From Caulobacter sp. 17J80-11 (GTDB lineage Bacteria > Pseudomonadota > Alphaproteobacteria > Caulobacterales > Caulobacteraceae): a DNA stretch of 64,000 nucleotides. Under the pieces are notes generated by a model, which saw nothing but the letters and a program-made list of their open reading frames with translations, did no database searches and was not told where the DNA came from. The stretch lies in contig NZ_JACSJI010000001.1 in the NCBI RefSeq assembly GCF_014349105.1, forward strand, positions 124,001 to 188,000. The letters are read 5' to 3'. Of this stretch, positions 8,575 to 16,145 are shown piece after piece. The number at the start of each line of letters is the position of its first letter. Position 1 is the stretch's first letter. The position numbers and the translations under genes are program-made.

Positions 8575-9161
8575 ATCTCGCTCACGGGACCGAGATCGCG
8601 GCCCCAGCGCTTCACCGGCTTCCAGTCCAGGCCGAACAGGTCGAGCGCGCGGCCGACCGACTGGTCGACCAACTCCTCGATCGAGGTCGGGCGGGCGTAG
8701 AAGGCGGGCAGGGGCGGGGCGATCACCGCGCCCATCTCGGCCAGGGCGGTCATGGTGCGCAGGTGGCCGAGGTGGAACGGCGTCTCGCGCACCATCAGCA
8801 CCAGCGGCCGGCGCTCCTTCAGGGTCACGTCGGCGGCGCGGGTCAGGAGGTTGGAGGTCACGCCGGTGGCGATCTCGCTCATGGTCCGCACCGAGCAGGG
8901 CGCGACGATCATCCCCAGGGCGCGGAACGATCCGGATGCGACCGAAGCGCCCACGTCGGAGAGCTTGTGCACGACCGCGGCGCGCGCCTGCAGGTCGGCG
9001 ATGGACAGATCGGTCTCGCTGGCCAGGGTCAGCGCGGCGGCCTTGGTGACCACCAGATGGCTTTCCACGCCGAGCTCTGCGAGGGCGTCCAGCACCCGCA
9101 CGCCGTAGGCCGCCCCCGAGGCGCCGGATATGCCCACGATGATCCGCGCAGGTTCACCCAC
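8571..9161 (-). CDS. ubiX: UbiX-family flavin prenyltransferase
   Basis: UbiX transfers a dimethylallyl group to FMN to make the prenylated flavin cofactor used by UbiD decarboxylases in ubiquinone synthesis. The 196-residue protein begins with the FMN-binding IIVGISGASGAAYGVRVL. It contains the APCSVRTMSEIATGVTSNLL segment and the ERRPLVLMVRETPFHLGHL region typical of the family. It heads a two-gene unit with the DUF2390 gene. Together with coq9 it is a second ubiquinone-linked gene in the window. It is divergent from the DUF465 gene at 9272. Confidence 0.95.
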   Translation of the reverse strand: MGEPARIIVGISGASGAAYGVRVLDALAELGVESHLVVTKAAALTLASETDLSIADLQARAAVVHKLSDVGASVASGSFRALGMIVAPCSVRTMSEIATGVTSNLLTRAADVTLKERRPLVLMVRETPFHLGHLRTMTALAEMGAVIAPPLPAFYARPTSIEELVDQSVGRALDLFGLDWKPVKRWGRDLGPVSEM

Positions 9162-9271
9162 AGAAATTTCGCTCCGGATTCCGTGAAGTGTGGAAACGCA
9201 ATGTGATTCAACACCCGAGCCTCACGGGTGTGGTCTGGAGATGTTCCGTACCTTTTTAGGAGGCGCAAGCC

Positions 9272-9448
9272 ATGGCGATAGACGCTCGTATCCGTGAACT
9301 CGGTAATCGGCACCAGTCGCTCGACCTGGCCATCCAGCAGGAGATGGCCAGGCCGAACGCGGATTCCATACGAGTTCACGAAATGAAGCGTCAGAAGCTC
9401 AGGCTGAAGGAGGAGATCCAGACTCTGCAGACCCGCTCTTCAAGCTAG
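9272..9448 (+). CDS. DUF465 (YdcH-like) small helical protein, second copy
   Basis: An ATG at 9272 with a strong AGGAGG site seven to ten bases upstream opens a 58-residue frame ending in TAG at 9446-9448. The product starts MAIDARIRELGNRHQSLDLA and contains VHEMKRQKLRLKEEIQTL, which matches the DUF465 helix-turn-helix pattern. It is shorter than the copy at 7813-8037. A 7-bp stem hairpin (9211-9217 with 9225-9231) lies in its leader. Function is unknown. Confidence 0.85.
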   Translation: MAIDARIRELGNRHQSLDLAIQQEMARPNADSIRVHEMKRQKLRLKEEIQTLQTRSSS

Positions 9449-9452
9449 ATCT

Positions 9453-10103
9453 TCACCACTCGTCGCCGGCGTCCTCAGGCTCGGACGCCGGCGATTCTTC
9501 TTCGCCGAACACCGAGGTCGACTCCGCCGCCGGGCGCAGGGTGGCCCCGCCGGTGCGCGCGTCTTCCTTGGCCTTCTTCTCGGCCGCCTTGCGCACCACG
9601 TCGTCCAGCTCCAGCTGGCTGACCAGGCCCAGGGTGACCGGGTCCACCGGCTTCAGGTTGGCCGCGTTCCAGTGCGTGCGGCCGCGCACGCTCTCGATGG
9701 TGGCCTTGGTGGTGCCGAGCAGCTTGGCGATCTGGGCGTCGGCGACTTCCGGGTGGTGACGGATGAACCAGGCGATGGCGTCCGGACGGTCCTGACGGCG
9801 CGACACGGGCGTGTAGCGCGGGCCCTTCTTCTGGGTCGACTTGGCGAACAGGTCGGCGTGACGGCTGACCAGGGCCTTCATGCGGTAGTTCTCGTCGGCC
9901 TGGGCCTTGTCGAGCTCCTCGCGCGACAGCTGGCCGTTGGCGATCGGGTCGGCGCCGCGGATGTCGCGCGCCACTTCGCCGTCGGCGATGCCCTTCACTT
10001 CCAGCGGGTGCAGCCCGCAGAAGTCGGCGATCTGCTCGAACGAGAGCGAGGTGTTGTCGACCAGCCAGACGGCGGTCGCCTTGGGCATCAGGATCTCGGC
10101 CAT
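9453..10103 (-). CDS. trcR: DUF1013 protein, TrcR-type cell-cycle transcriptional regulator
   Basis: The 216-residue protein begins MAEILMPKATAVWLVDNTSL and contains two helix-turn-helix-like segments. One is FEQIADFCGLHPLEVKGIAD near residues 24-43; the other is DAQIAKLLGTTKATIESVRG near 121-140. This is the DUF1013 family, which is conserved in alphaproteobacteria and annotated as the cell-cycle regulator TrcR. The last 40 residues are acidic and low-complexity. It converges with the small DUF465 gene, with only four bases between stop codons. It appears monocistronic. Confidence 0.85.
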   Translation of the reverse strand: MAEILMPKATAVWLVDNTSLSFEQIADFCGLHPLEVKGIADGEVARDIRGADPIANGQLSREELDKAQADENYRMKALVSRHADLFAKSTQKKGPRYTPVSRRQDRPDAIAWFIRHHPEVADAQIAKLLGTTKATIESVRGRTHWNAANLKPVDPVTLGLVSQLELDDVVRKAAEKKAKEDARTGGATLRPAAESTSVFGEEESPASEPEDAGDEW

Positions 10104-10191
10104 GGCGCGAGTTCTTTCGTTGTTCTGCCGCGCGAGCGGGGGTCTGGAAACGGCGGCGCCCGGCCTTTCGGCCGGGCGCGGATCGAACGAT

Positions 10192-10965
10192 CTATAGGCC
10201 GCTTCGTTGCCGAAGGGAACTGCGAACGGCGGTCTTCGCGCGGGAATCCATGTGATTTAACAGGCGTTCGGCGTCCTTCGGGGCGGCGCTCTTCACGTCG
10301 TTGTCGAAGTAGACGTAGGCGTCCAGGCCGCGCTTGCGCCAGGCCTTCAGCCGCCGCGCCCAGTCCGTCAAAGTCTCGTCCGCATACGATCCGACATAGC
10401 GCCCGCTGGAACCGTGGCCGCGGACGTAGACGAAGCTGGCCGTGGCCTCCCAGGGCGCGGGCGCGTGGTGGTGATCCGAGACGCACAGCGCCGCGTCGTG
10501 CGCGCGCAGCAGCTCGAAGACGGCGGCCTCGTACCAGCTGGGATGGCGGAACTCGACGACGCAGCGGCGCCCCTTCGGCAGCAGGGCGAGAAAGCCGGCC
10601 AGTCGCTCGTCGTCGCGCTTCAGGTTGGGCGGCAACTGGAACAGCACCGGCCCGAACCGGTCGCCCAGCCCGTCCATGCGCCCGAAGATGAAGCCGAGGC
10701 TTTCGCCCACGTCCTTCAGCCGCTTGGTGTGGGTGATGAACCGCGAGGCTTTCCAGGCGAACAGGAACCCCTCGGGCGTGCGTTCGCGCCAGGTCGCCAC
10801 CGCCTTTTCGCTGGGGACCCGGTAGAAGGACGCGTTGATCTCGGTCGTGTCGAAGCGGGACGCGTACCAGGCCAGCAGGCCCGCCGCCTTCGTGCCCTCC
10901 GGATAGAATGGGCCGATCCAGTCCTTGTAGGTCCAGCCGGAAGTGCCGACGCGCAGGTCCGCCAT
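10192..10965 (-). CDS. DUF72 (YecE-like) protein
   Basis: The 257-residue protein opens with VGTSGWTYKDWIGPFYPEGT and has the FDTTEINASFYRVPS block. It also carries FAWKASRFITHTKRL and the C-terminal DAYVYFDNDVKSAAPKDAERL, all landmarks of the DUF72 TIM-barrel-like family. Its biochemical role is not established; members are found widely in bacteria. It stands alone between trcR and the redoxin-oxygenase gene, on the same strand as both, with 37 bases separating it from the upstream gene. Confidence 0.9.
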   Translation of the reverse strand: MADLRVGTSGWTYKDWIGPFYPEGTKAAGLLAWYASRFDTTEINASFYRVPSEKAVATWRERTPEGFLFAWKASRFITHTKRLKDVGESLGFIFGRMDGLGDRFGPVLFQLPPNLKRDDERLAGFLALLPKGRRCVVEFRHPSWYEAAVFELLRAHDAALCVSDHHHAPAPWEATASFVYVRGHGSSGRYVGSYADETLTDWARRLKAWRKRGLDAYVYFDNDVKSAAPKDAERLLNHMDSRAKTAVRSSLRQRSGL

Positions 10966-11002
10966 GAGGCCCTAGCGCGCGGGCGGGCGGCGGCGTTCCC
11001 GG

Positions 11003-12118
11003 TCAGGCGGCCGGCGAGTCGCCTGACCGGTAGGCGCCCACGCCCTCGCCCAGGTGGGCGTTGTTGGCCTCGCGCAGCCTGGCGGCGGCCTCGTCGTAGA
11101 GGAACGGCAGGAAAGCGTAGCGCCGTCCGCGCGTGACGGGAGCCACGGTGTGGAGCAGGCCGCAGCCGAACACCACCGCCCCGCCGGTCGGGGCCTTGTA
11201 CCGGCGCGGGCCGAACTCCGGGAACATCAGCTCCCCGCCTTCGTAGGCTTCGGCGTTCAGATTGATGGTTACGGCGAAACGCCGGTGGGCGGTGCCGGCG
11301 GTGGTGTTGTCGCGGTGCGGGCGGAACCAGCCGCCGGTCTCCCCGTCGTAGCAGGCCACCAGGTGGCGCTCCATGCGGGTCACCTGGAACTGGAAGGCCT
11401 TGGCGATCTCCGGGACGATCCGGCGCTGGATACGGGCCTTGGCCGCCTGGATGACCGCCGCGTCCTGGAGTTCGTGGTCGGTGCGCCGCTTGAAGGCGTG
11501 GTCCAGCACCAGCACGGTCTTGCCGTCGATCTCGCGCATGAAGCCGGAGTCCTGCGCCTCGCCCTGCTCGTAGATCTCGATCAGCCGGCGGCAGAACTCG
11601 GGCTCGAACACCCGGGGCAGGATCAGCACCGGGGCGTGGATCTCGGCCCCGGCGTGGTCCTCCGGGGGCGGCAGGGTGGCCAGCAGGTCCGCGACCGCTC
11701 CGATCCGCTCCAGCGGCGCCCTGGCCAGCACACGCAGCATCGGATCGAGCAGCAGACAGAACGGACGGTAGCCGTCGTCCTCGCCGGCCGCGCCGTAGAG
11801 GCGGCTGACGGCGCGCTCGAAATCCAGGAAGAAGCGCACGCCGGGCAGGCTTTCGACCAGGCGGCCCTGGGCCTGGTCGTCAGGATCGGTGCTGACGCCG
11901 AAGAAGGAGGCCCGTTCGTCGTCGAACAGCGGCCGGCGCGCCTCGACGGCGGCCAGCGCCGCCCGCGCCTCGGCCGAGGCGGCGGAGCCCAGGAAGGCCA
12001 GCACGACGTAGCGGCCCGCGACCGTGTCGAACACGTAGCGAGGGTTGCTGGTCGAGGCGACCCGGAACCAGGGCGCCGGATCGCCAGGGGACAGCGTCGT
12101 GCGAGGATCGGGGCTCAT
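11003..12118 (-). CDS. Fusion of a redoxin-like domain and a 2-oxoglutarate/Fe(II) oxygenase
   Basis: Residues about 8-150 resemble an AhpC/TSA thioredoxin fold (PGDPAPWF, YVVLAFLGSAASAEARAAL, FFGVSTDPDDQA). However, the spot where a peroxidatic cysteine should stand reads SAASAEARA, so the domain is probably not a peroxidase. Residues about 160-345 form a prolyl-4-hydroxylase-type double-stranded beta helix. The iron ligands there are H268 and D270 (PHRDNT) and H323 (LLHTV), with arginines at 330-333 suited to bind 2-oxoglutarate. The protein is 371 residues long, has no signal peptide and should be cytoplasmic. Its substrate is unknown; protein or small-molecule hydroxylation is inferred from the family. 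Confidence 0.85.
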   Translation of the reverse strand: MSPDPRTTLSPGDPAPWFRVASTSNPRYVFDTVAGRYVVLAFLGSAASAEARAALAAVEARRPLFDDERASFFGVSTDPDDQAQGRLVESLPGVRFFLDFERAVSRLYGAAGEDDGYRPFCLLLDPMLRVLARAPLERIGAVADLLATLPPPEDHAGAEIHAPVLILPRVFEPEFCRRLIEIYEQGEAQDSGFMREIDGKTVLVLDHAFKRRTDHELQDAAVIQAAKARIQRRIVPEIAKAFQFQVTRMERHLVACYDGETGGWFRPHRDNTTAGTAHRRFAVTINLNAEAYEGGELMFPEFGPRRYKAPTGGAVVFGCGLLHTVAPVTRGRRYAFLPFLYDEAAARLREANNAHLGEGVGAYRSGDSPAA

Positions 12119-12174
12119 GAGCTCTCCGCGGACAGGTCCGCGAGACTAGCCGCGAGCGCCGCCGGCGCAACACG

Positions 12175-12579
12175 CTAAGGCTTGGTGGCCAGCCTGATGA
12201 CGCTGTGGCGCGCGCCGCCGTGGACCGTGAACAGCTCGGCCTGGGCGCCGTCGGGTGAGATCACCAGCACCATGGTGGCGTACTCGGCCCGGCTGGCGCC
12301 GCCGATCGTGTTCGGCTTCAACGTCAGCTCCAGGCCGCCGTCGGCCGTGGGCTTGCGATCGACCACCTTGCCTTCGCTGAACACCGAGCCGCCGTCGCCC
12401 TGCTCGCTGACCGCCAGCGAGTAGGTGCCGTTGTGGACCTCGACGAAGTCGCCGCTTTCCGCTTCCCACGTGCCCTTGCCCGAAGGCTGGGCCAGGACCG
12501 GAGTCGCCAGAAACACTGAAATCAGAAACGCCGCCGCGTGCCGACGAACAAACGCACGCGGATCGCTCGACCGAGCCAT
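12175..12579 (-). CDS. Small exported protein of unknown function
   Basis: The 134-residue product has a signal peptide with a basic start (RRHAAAFLIS), a hydrophobic core and a probable cleavage after VLA near residue 30. The remaining 100 residues are Gly/Ser/Thr-rich with alternating polar and apolar residues (GTWEAESGDFVEVHNGTYSL), suggesting a small beta-rich periplasmic domain. There are no cysteines and no recognised family. It sits between two unrelated genes on the same strand and may be transcribed alone. Confidence 0.75.
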   Translation of the reverse strand: MARSSDPRAFVRRHAAAFLISVFLATPVLAQPSGKGTWEAESGDFVEVHNGTYSLAVSEQGDGGSVFSEGKVVDRKPTADGGLELTLKPNTIGGASRAEYATMVLVISPDGAQAELFTVHGGARHSVIRLATKP

Positions 12580-12653
12580 GATCCCCTCCGTGCACTCTGA
12601 GCGCGAAGGTTAACACGAAAAGCTCGGCTGTAACGCTCCGTCGGAAATCCGCC

Positions 12654-13625
12654 TCAGGCGGTCAGCACGACCTTGCCTACGTGGGTTCCCTCGTCCAGCC
12701 GGCGATGGGCGTCGGCGGCGCGCTCCAGAGGGAACACCGCGTCGATCGGCGGCTTCAGCAGCCCGGCCTCGACCCACGGCCAGACGTGGGCCTCGACCGC
12801 TGCGGCCAGGCGGGCCTTCTCGTCCGGGTCGCGCGCGCGCAGGGTCGAGCCGGTCACGGTCAGGCGCTTGAGCATGATCCGGCGCAGGTCCAGTTCGACC
12901 GTCGCGCCGGCCTGGAAGGCGATCTGCACCAGCCGCCCGTCGGTGTTAAGGCACTCCAGGTTCCGCGACACGAAGTCCCCGCCCACCATGTCGAGGATCA
13001 CGTCGGCGCCGCCGGCCTCGCGCACGGGGGCGACGAAGTCGCTCGCGCTGGAATCGATCGAGAGGTCGGCGCCCAGGCTCTTGGCCCGCGCCGCCTTCTC
13101 CGCCCCTCGCGAGGTGGCGATCACCTTGGCCCCGGCGGCCTTGGCCATCTGGATCGCGGTCACGCCGATGCCCGAGGTGGCGCCATGCACCAGCAGGGTC
13201 TGGCCGGCCTTCAGCCCGCCGCGCTCGAACACGTTGGTCCAGACGGTGAACACGGTCTCGGGCAGGGCGGCGGCGTCGACGTAGGAAAGTTCGTTCGGAA
13301 TCGGCAGGGCGTGGCGGGCGTCGACCGTGGCGAACTCGGCGTAGCCGCCGCCGCCCAGCAGCGCCGTCACCTTGTCGCCGACGCGCCAGCGCACGGCGTC
13401 CTCGCCGACCATGGCCACCTCGCCGGCGACCTCCAGGCCCAGCACGTCGGGGGCGCCCGGCGGCGGCGGGTAAAGCCCCTGGCGCTGCAACAGGTCCGGG
13501 CGGTTCACCCCGGCCGCGTGCACCCGGATCAGGATTTCGTTCGCCTTCGGCCGCGGCACGGGAACTTCGGCCAGGGTCAGGGCCTCGGCCGGGCCCGCGC
13601 CGCCGCGCACCTCGATCGCGCGCAT
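12654..13625 (-). CDS. NAD(P)H quinone oxidoreductase, PIG3-like zinc-independent MDR family
   Basis: Medium-chain reductases of this kind reduce quinones with NADPH. The protein shows an N-terminal GroES-like part (VHAAGVNRPDLLQRQGLYPP) and the Rossmann nucleotide site LVHGATSGIGVTAIQMAKAAG. It ends in the typical RRLDEGTHVGKVVL. The start at 13625 (MRAIEVRGG, 323 residues) is preceded by a GAGG-type ribosome site and matches the family's usual start; ATGs at 13640 and 13670 are weaker. It is divergent from the DUF1192-rcdA pair. Confidence 0.88.
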   Translation of the reverse strand: MRAIEVRGGAGPAEALTLAEVPVPRPKANEILIRVHAAGVNRPDLLQRQGLYPPPPGAPDVLGLEVAGEVAMVGEDAVRWRVGDKVTALLGGGGYAEFATVDARHALPIPNELSYVDAAALPETVFTVWTNVFERGGLKAGQTLLVHGATSGIGVTAIQMAKAAGAKVIATSRGAEKAARAKSLGADLSIDSSASDFVAPVREAGGADVILDMVGGDFVSRNLECLNTDGRLVQIAFQAGATVELDLRRIMLKRLTVTGSTLRARDPDEKARLAAAVEAHVWPWVEAGLLKPPIDAVFPLERAADAHRRLDEGTHVGKVVLTA

Positions 13626-13708
13626 CACCTCAGCCCTCATGCTTGCTTTCCCATTAAGAGCGGGGTTCACATAGGCCTTCGTTCCGGGCCGAGCAAAGAG
13701 GAGGGCGT

Positions 13709-13915
13709 ATGTTTGAAGACCTTCCCCGCCCGACAGGCCGCGGCGCGGCCTTGGCGGACTTGAAGCGTGAGGATCTCGACCTCTACGGGGTCGAGGAACT
13801 GGAAGAGCGAATCGCCGTGCTGGAAGCCGAGGCGGCGCGCTCGCGCGCGGCGCTGGACGGCAAGCAGGCGAAGAAGAGCGCGGCCGACGCGCTGTTTTCG
13901 TTCAAGGGTTCTTAA
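13709..13915 (+). CDS. DUF1192 family small protein
   Basis: The 68-residue product has the DUF1192 core LYGVEELEERIAVLEAEAARSRAAL, an amphipathic helix likely to form a coiled coil, and ends in ADALFSFKGS. Function is unknown. It is encoded just upstream of rcdA on the same strand with 76 bases between, a pairing I recall for Caulobacteraceae. The ATG at 13709 has a GAGGAGG site upstream. Confidence 0.88.
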   Translation: MFEDLPRPTGRGAALADLKREDLDLYGVEELEERIAVLEAEAARSRAALDGKQAKKSAADALFSFKGS

Positions 13916-13991
13916 CGGTTGGCACGGCCGTTGCAGCGCGCCGGCCGTGACGAGGCGCGGGTCTCGTCTCGGCTGCACAGGGGGCAATGAG

Positions 13992-14507
13992 TTGATCGAT
14001 CAGGACGCGGACATCTCCGTCGCCCAAGCCGAAACGGTGCACGACTTCGCCTGTTCGGAACTGTTCGACCGCACCTTCCGCGAAGGCATGGAGCTGGTCG
14101 AGGAGACCGCCGCCTACCTGGACGGCGACGGCCGCCGCGACTCCAAGCTATTGTCCCGCTCCGCCGCCCTGGCCTACGCGGGCGAGAGCATGCGCCTGAC
14201 CACCCGGCTGATGCAGGTCGCCTCCTGGCTGCTGGTCCAGCGCGCGGTGCGCGAGGGCGACATGGAGGCCCGCGAAGCCTGCCTGCCGCGCTATCGCCTG
14301 GGCGCCCAGGCCGTGTGCCAGGCCGAGCCCGGCGCGCACGTCGAGGACCTGCCGGCCGACCTGCGCGACCTGCTGGACCGCTCCGAGCGACTCTACGACC
14401 GCGTGCTCTACCTGGACCGCAAGATGTTCGTGGATGGCCCCGTCGAGGAAGCCGCCCACCCGGTGCTGTCCCAGTTCGGACGGTTGCAGGCCGCCTTCGG
14501 GGGCTAA
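13992..14507 (+). CDS. rcdA: DUF1465 protein, regulator of CtrA degradation RcdA
   Basis: RcdA is an adaptor that helps deliver the cell-cycle regulator CtrA and other substrates to the ClpXP protease in Caulobacter. The product has the DUF1465 core: [39 protein letters not shown] and LLVQRAVREGDM, which would form the helical bundle. The only start consistent with the open frame and an AGGGGG site is TTG at 13992; the nearby ATG at 13987 is in another frame and stops at once. This gives 171 residues. Together with trcR it makes two cell-cycle regulators in this part of the window. Confidence 0.87.
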   Translation: MIDQDADISVAQAETVHDFACSELFDRTFREGMELVEETAAYLDGDGRRDSKLLSRSAALAYAGESMRLTTRLMQVASWLLVQRAVREGDMEAREACLPRYRLGAQAVCQAEPGAHVEDLPADLRDLLDRSERLYDRVLYLDRKMFVDGPVEEAAHPVLSQFGRLQAAFGG

Positions 14508-14513
14508 GCGTTC

Positions 14514-16052
14514 CTACGGGCCGAGCGGGGCGGTGACGTCCCGCGCCGTCGCCAGCCGATCGCGGCCCTTCACGCCCATCGCGCGCGCCAGGTCGTCGTC
14601 CCACCCGTAGACGTCGGGCCGGAAGGCCACGCGCCCGTCCGCATCGACGAACACCGTGTGATAGAGCAGCCGCACCGGCACGCTCCGGCCCAGGTCGACG
14701 CGCTCGGTCTTGCCCGACACCAGGGCCGCGTCGAATTCCGCGCCCTTGCCGCTCTCCTCCGCCAGCTCCCGCGCGAACTCGACCGCGCCGTCCACGCGCA
14801 CGCAGCCGTGGCTGAGATGGCGCTCGTTCTCGGCGAACAGGTCCTTGGACGGGGTGTCGTGCAGGTAGATGGAGTGCGGGTTGTCCATGTCGAACTTCAC
14901 CTGCCCCAGCGAGTTCTTCGGGCCCGGCCGCTGGACGATCTGGCCGTCGCGCCAGGACATGCCGTGGCTGCGCAGGTAGCCGCGGCCCTTGGGGGCGATC
15001 TCCTTTTTCGCGATCGAGGCCGGCACCACCCAGGGCGGGTTCACCACCAGGCTGTTGAACGGGGAGCCCAGCGAGGGCGTGGGGTCCTTGGGCCGGCCTG
15101 CCACGACCTTGGCCACATGCACCGGAACGCCGTCGCGCCAGTAGGTCAGGACGGTCGAGGCCGTGTTCACGTCGATGCGCGTCTGCGGGACGACGCGGCT
15201 GAGCCAGCGGCGGCGTTCCAGATTGACCGCGATGCGGGCGGCGCGGTCGCCCGGGCTCTCGGAGAGGGCTTCGGCGGTGTCGTCGCCGATCAAGCCGTCG
15301 GCGTTCAGGCCGTGGTCGGTCTGGAAGCGCGTCACCGCGGCCACCAGATCGGGACCGTAGCTGGCCGGGGCGGGCGCTTGGGCGCCCGACGCGGGCAGAT
15401 AGCCTTCGACCGCCAGGCGGGCCTGCAGGGCGCCCAAGCGCGTGTCGCGGCCGCCGGGGGCAAGCTTCGCGCCGGCCGGCACGCGCGGCCAGTCGCTCGT
15501 CTCGGCGAGCTTGCGGTAGCTCACATAGGCTTCCGACAGGGCCACGTATTCCTTGTCCTGGGGCGCCAGCGAGGCCAGCCATTCGCCGACCTCGCCGCGG
15601 CTCAGGGCGGCGGAAAGGCCGGGGGCGGGGTTCAGCCGGTTGCCGTCCAGCTCCCAGATCGGATTGACCGTGGTCGGATCGACCACGCCCGACGACAGCG
15701 CGCCGGCGTAGGCCAGGGCGGCGCGGGTCAGGCCGACGTCGCGCGCCGCCAGACCGGCCTCGGCGGGCGGGATCAGCTTCAGGTAAGGCGCCGGATCGAG
15801 CCCCTGGCGGTCGGCCTTGCCGATGGCCTCGATGAGGGATGTGGCGTCGGCCTCGGTCCAGGCGGCCTGGTTCTGCCGGGCGGCGTAGAAGCTCCGCACC
15901 GACATCTCCCGCCCCTGCAGGGCGGCTTCCATCTCGAGGGGAGAAAGCGCAGGCGCTGAACGCTCGCCCGACTGGCCCAGGGCGTCGGCGCCGCAGGCGC
16001 TGGTGGTGAAAATCACCGCCGCGCAGGCGGCGTACATCAGGGGACGCGGCAT
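14514..16052 (-). CDS. L,D-transpeptidase (YcbB type) with peptidoglycan-binding domain, copy 1
   Basis: These periplasmic enzymes make 3-3 cross-links in peptidoglycan. The 512-residue protein has a signal sequence with a possible lipobox (TTSAC at 16-20) and a scaffold domain at about 40-200. A putative PG-binding motif LVAAVTRFQTDHGLNADGLIG lies at about 236-256, followed by a YkuD catalytic domain to about 480. The catalytic motif HLSHGCVRVD places the nucleophile at C417, with H398 in YLHDTPSK and H415 nearby. The upstream gene on the same strand, ending at 16146, encodes a paralogue with the same layout, so they look like a tandem duplication. Confidence 0.92.
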   Translation of the reverse strand: MPRPLMYAACAAVIFTTSACGADALGQSGERSAPALSPLEMEAALQGREMSVRSFYAARQNQAAWTEADATSLIEAIGKADRQGLDPAPYLKLIPPAEAGLAARDVGLTRAALAYAGALSSGVVDPTTVNPIWELDGNRLNPAPGLSAALSRGEVGEWLASLAPQDKEYVALSEAYVSYRKLAETSDWPRVPAGAKLAPGGRDTRLGALQARLAVEGYLPASGAQAPAPASYGPDLVAAVTRFQTDHGLNADGLIGDDTAEALSESPGDRAARIAVNLERRRWLSRVVPQTRIDVNTASTVLTYWRDGVPVHVAKVVAGRPKDPTPSLGSPFNSLVVNPPWVVPASIAKKEIAPKGRGYLRSHGMSWRDGQIVQRPGPKNSLGQVKFDMDNPHSIYLHDTPSKDLFAENERHLSHGCVRVDGAVEFARELAEESGKGAEFDAALVSGKTERVDLGRSVPVRLLYHTVFVDADGRVAFRPDVYGWDDDLARAMGVKGRDRLATARDVTAPLGP

Positions 16053-16145
16053 CCTCTACTCGTACAGAACTACCCGTCCTGAACGCGTAGCGTCACGATA
16101 GGTGGCGACCCCTAAGTGAATATCGTCGGAGTCCCAGCGATCGAC

